A stretch of DNA of 16,662 nucleotides from JBBRUG01 sp038247995 (GTDB lineage Bacteria > Chloroflexota > Chloroflexia > Chloroflexales > Chloroflexaceae). The translations under genes were made by a program, and so were the position numbers. Position 1 is the stretch's first letter. Each line of letters begins with the position of its first letter. The notes below the pieces were generated by a model. The model was not told where the DNA came from. It worked only from the letters and a program-made list of their open reading frames with translations, and made no database searches. This document shows positions 14,174 through 16,662 of the stretch, in pieces. Location: assembly GCA_038247995.1 (NCBI GenBank), contig JBBRUG010000109.1, positions 1 through 16,662 on the forward strand, given 5' to 3'.

Positions 14174-14179
14174 TATAAT
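14174..14179 (+). promoter_or_regulatory. -10 box of the DinG-type helicase gene
   Basis: A perfect TATAAT on the plus strand, 33 bp before the helicase ATG. The -35 region at 17 bp (TGCTTC) is poor. GGGTGGG at 14204-14210 is a weak ribosome-binding site very near the ATG. The divergent promoter pair shares the 116-bp gap with that of the sigma operon. Confidence 0.6.
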
Positions 14180-14212
14180 AGAGCGCATGTGCGAACGATA
14201 AACGGGTGGGCT

Positions 14213-16662
14213 ATGAGCGAACGTACTTTTGTTGCGATCGATGTTGAGACGACGGGGTTGCAGACGGGGGTTGATGAGATTATTGAAGTTGCGGCGGTAA
14301 AATTCCGCAGCACGGGCGAGATCCTGGAGCGCTACAGCACGCTCGTGCAACCGCGCCAGCCATTGCCGCTGAAGATCACGCGCCTCACCGGGATCACACC
14401 GGCCGATGTCGCCGCCGCCCCGCGCTTTAATGCGATCGGCGCCGATGTGGCGCGCTTCATCAAAACCTATCCGATTGTCGGCCATTCGGTGGGCTTCGAC
14501 CTGGGCATGCTTCGTGCGCACGGCATGAATTTTGCCCAATCGGTCTATGATACATTCGACCTGGCGACGCTGTTGTTGCCTCAGGCGCCGATTTATAAGC
14601 TTAGTGCGCTCGCCGACGGCCTCGGCATTCCGCATCCGGCCGATCACCGTGCGCTCAACGACGCTGAGGTTTCGGCGCAGGTGTTTGTGCACCTGTTGGA
14701 GCGGATCAACGCCCTGGAGTTGCGCGATCTGACGGAGATCACTCGGCTGACCCAGAAGATCGCTTTCCCGCTGCGCGATCTGTTCGAGGAGGCGCTGCGC
14801 GGCAAGGCCAAGCGCGCTTTTATCGAGAGCGCCACGTTGCCGCTTCCGGCTCCTACGAGCGCCGCGCCCACCGGCGAGGTGCAGCCGCTCAAGCCTACCG
14901 GCGATGCGCGCCCGATCGATCCCGACACAGTAGCCGCCTTCTTTTCGGTTGAAGGCGCGCTCGGGCGGGCATTTCCCGGCTATGAGCAGCGCGAACCGCA
15001 GGTGCAGATGGCGCGAGCCGTCACCGAGGCGCTCAACAACGGCGACCCGCTGATCGTCGAGGCCGGCACCGGCACGGGCAAGTCGATGGCTTACCTCACG
15101 CCGGCGGCAATGTTCGCCGCCCGGCGCGGCGAGCGCGTGGTGGTTTCGACTAATACGATCAACCTCCAAGACCAGTTGTTTTTCAAAGATATTCCTGATC
15201 TCCAGCGGATCATGGCCAACGACAGCGAGGTGCATCCGCCGTTCACCGCTGCGCTGCTCAAAGGGCGCGGCAATTACCTCTGTCTCAAGCGCTACGGCGA
15301 AGTGCGCCGTTCCGAGAACCTTAGCGCCGAAGAGGTGCGCGCCCTGCTCAAAGTGCAACTCTGGATTCCCACTACCCAGAGCGGTGATAAGGCTGAAATA
15401 CTGCTGATGGATAAAGAACAGGCCGCCTGGAGCCGGATCAACGTCACCCCGGAGACGTGCATCGGCCCGCGCTGCCCGCACTTCCGCGAGTGCTATTTCT
15501 TCCAGGCTCGCCGGCAGGCCGAGGCCGCCCATGTGGTAGTGGTGAACCACGCGCTGCTGATCGCCGATCTGGCTGCCCAATCCAATGTGCTGCCGCCCTA
15601 CAACCACCTGATTGTCGATGAGGCGCACAATCTGGAAGAAGTAGCGACCGATCAGCTCAGCTTCCGGGTAGATCAGGCGGCCATGCTCAAATTTCTCGAC
15701 GAACTGTTCCTCACCGGCGGCGCCCAACCGGTAAGCGGGTTACTCGCCGAATTGCCGCGCTACGTTCAGCAGAGCAGCGCCGATCCCGACGACCAGGAGC
15801 GGATCGAAAAGATCCTTGAGCCGATGCGCCCTGCGCTCCCCCGCGCGCGTACCAGCGTGTACGAGTGCTTCAATATGCTCACAGCCTTTGTAACCCAGAC
15901 GGCGGAGGGCAACCAGTACGACACGCGCCTGCGCCTGACGGCGGGTGTACGCAATAAACCGGCCTGGCAGACGGTGCAGGCCGGCTGGCAGAACCTGAAC
16001 GACACGTTGCTGGTGATCGGCGACGGCCTGGGGCGGCTCGATACGCTGCTGCGCGATCTGGAAGATGCCGGCATCGACGGCTACGATGAGTTGATGCTGC
16101 GCCTGGATTTCCTCAAGCGCTTTGCCACTGATGCGCGGGTGCAAACCGGGCATATCATTTTTGGTGACGAGGCCACAATCTGCTGGCTTACCTACGACCG
16201 GCTGCGCGACACGCTCTCGCTCACGGCGGCGCCGCTCAGCGTGGCCGATCTGCTCCAGGCCAACCTCTTCGCCCAAAAACAGACGAGTGTGCTCTCCTCC
16301 GCAACGCTCACAATCGCGGGCGACTTTAACTATGTCAAAGAGCGGATTGGCCTGCCCGAACCGACCGAGCTTGTGCTTGACTCGCCATTCGACTACGAGC
16401 ATCAGGCGCTGGTCTTCATTCCCAACGACATCCCCGAGCCGAACCAGCGCGGTTACCAGCAGGCCGTCGAGGAAGCGCTGGTGGAGTTGTGCAGTGCCAC
16501 AGGTGGGCGCACGCTGGCGCTGTTTACGGCGATGAGTGCGCTGAAGCAGACCTACGGGGCGATCCAGGAGCCATTAGAGGAGCAGGAGATTGCGGTTCTT
16601 GGCCAGAGTCTTGACGGATCGCGGCGGGCGCTGCTCGATCGGCTGAAGGAGTTCCCGCGCAC
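14213..16662 (+). CDS. dinG: DinG-type Fe-S DNA helicase with N-terminal DnaQ-like exonuclease (partial)
   Basis: At least 816 residues, open at the window edge. Residues 1-165 are a DEDD exonuclease (D10-V-E12-T-T-G, H91-S-V-G-F-D96, H145-x4-D150). The superfamily 2 XPD/DinG helicase follows: Walker A G285-T-G-T-G-K-S291, D469-E-A-H472, and the V-L-S-S-A-T-L motif further on. Four cysteines C357, C416, C421 and C427 have the C-x4-C-x5-C spacing of the E. coli DinG 4Fe-4S cluster. DinG acts in repair and in clearing R-loops or stalled forks. Exonuclease-helicase fusions are known in Bacillota, where Staphylococcus aureus DinG lacks the cluster and acts as an exonuclease; here both are kept. 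Start ATG 14213; an in-frame GTG at 14189 is less likely. It stands alone, divergent from the sigma operon. Confidence 0.93.
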   Translation, partial: MSERTFVAIDVETTGLQTGVDEIIEVAAVKFRSTGEILERYSTLVQPRQPLPLKITRLTGITPADVAAAPRFNAIGADVARFIKTYPIVGHSVGFDLGMLRAHGMNFAQSVYDTFDLATLLLPQAPIYKLSALADGLGIPHPADHRALNDAEVSAQVFVHLLERINALELRDLTEITRLTQKIAFPLRDLFEEALRGKAKRAFIESATLPLPAPTSAAPTGEVQPLKPTGDARPIDPDTVAAFFSVEGALGRAFPGYEQREPQVQMARAVTEALNNGDPLIVEAGTGTGKSMAYLTPAAMFAARRGERVVVSTNTINLQDQLFFKDIPDLQRIMANDSEVHPPFTAALLKGRGNYLCLKRYGEVRRSENLSAEEVRALLKVQLWIPTTQSGDKAEILLMDKEQAAWSRINVTPETCIGPRCPHFRECYFFQARRQAEAAHVVVVNHALLIADLAAQSNVLPPYNHLIVDEAHNLEEVATDQLSFRVDQAAMLKFLDELFLTGGAQPVSGLLAELPRYVQQSSADPDDQERIEKILEPMRPALPRARTSVYECFNMLTAFVTQTAEGNQYDTRLRLTAGVRNKPAWQTVQAGWQNLNDTLLVIGDGLGRLDTLLRDLEDAGIDGYDELMLRLDFLKRFATDARVQTGHIIFGDEATICWLTYDRLRDTLSLTAAPLSVADLLQANLFAQKQTSVLSSATLTIAGDFNYVKERIGLPEPTELVLDSPFDYEHQALVFIPNDIPEPNQRGYQQAVEEALVELCSATGGRTLALFTAMSALKQTYGAIQEPLEEQEIAVLGQSLDGSRRALLDRLKEFPR

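Noticed and set aside
14147..15727. A 526-codon open frame on the minus strand
   Set aside because: It is antisense to the DinG-type gene, whose motifs are all intact. It also covers the divergent promoter gap.

Overview
The window reads as chromosomal DNA of a high-G+C, filamentous-type Chloroflexota bacterium, probably class Chloroflexia/Chloroflexales. This is inferred from the gene content: an FHA-GAF-cyclase next to a PSP1 protein, a PP2C-like membrane protein with a beta-propeller, NHL lipoproteins and an exonuclease-DinG helicase. It also fits the weak Shine-Dalgarno use and many simple 7-8 bp tandem repeats. No database search was run. There is no tRNA, rRNA, CRISPR array or intact mobile element.

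Left block (207-7460, minus strand). A probable operon runs FHA-GAF-class III adenylate cyclase, PSP1/RicT-like Fe-S protein, MBL-fold hydrolase, CvpA-like membrane protein, then an NHL-propeller lipoprotein. The middle junctions overlap by a few bases (ATGA and GTGA types), implying translational coupling. Upstream lies a DtxR/MntR-family regulator. It has a near-consensus promoter whose -10 box overlaps the longest start codon, so the real start is probably the GTG at 7418.

Middle block (7461-12371, mostly plus). A 385-bp gap carries tandem heptamers, a 12-bp perfect hairpin and an inverted GC-rich repeat, then an extended -10 promoter set for a leaderless transcript. The transcript encodes an 843-residue protein: a PP2C-fold domain that has lost the metal-binding aspartates, a transmembrane helix and an extracytoplasmic beta-propeller. 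A small lipoprotein and an M20D amidohydrolase follow.

Scar (12368-13160). Two truncated membrane-protein genes face each other, each keeping only its N-terminus. Next to them is a noncoding stretch that looks like the 5' part (domain I) of a group II intron without its reverse transcriptase or 3' domains, and then another tandem repeat. This looks like a rearrangement hotspot.

Right block (13132-16662). An ECF sigma factor and its zinc anti-sigma factor (minus, overlapping) are divergent from a DinG-type helicase with an N-terminal DnaQ-like exonuclease and Fe-S cysteines, cut by the window edge.

The most striking unexplained pattern is that most larger gene gaps carry a tandem array of 7- or 8-bp units, each array with a different unit.
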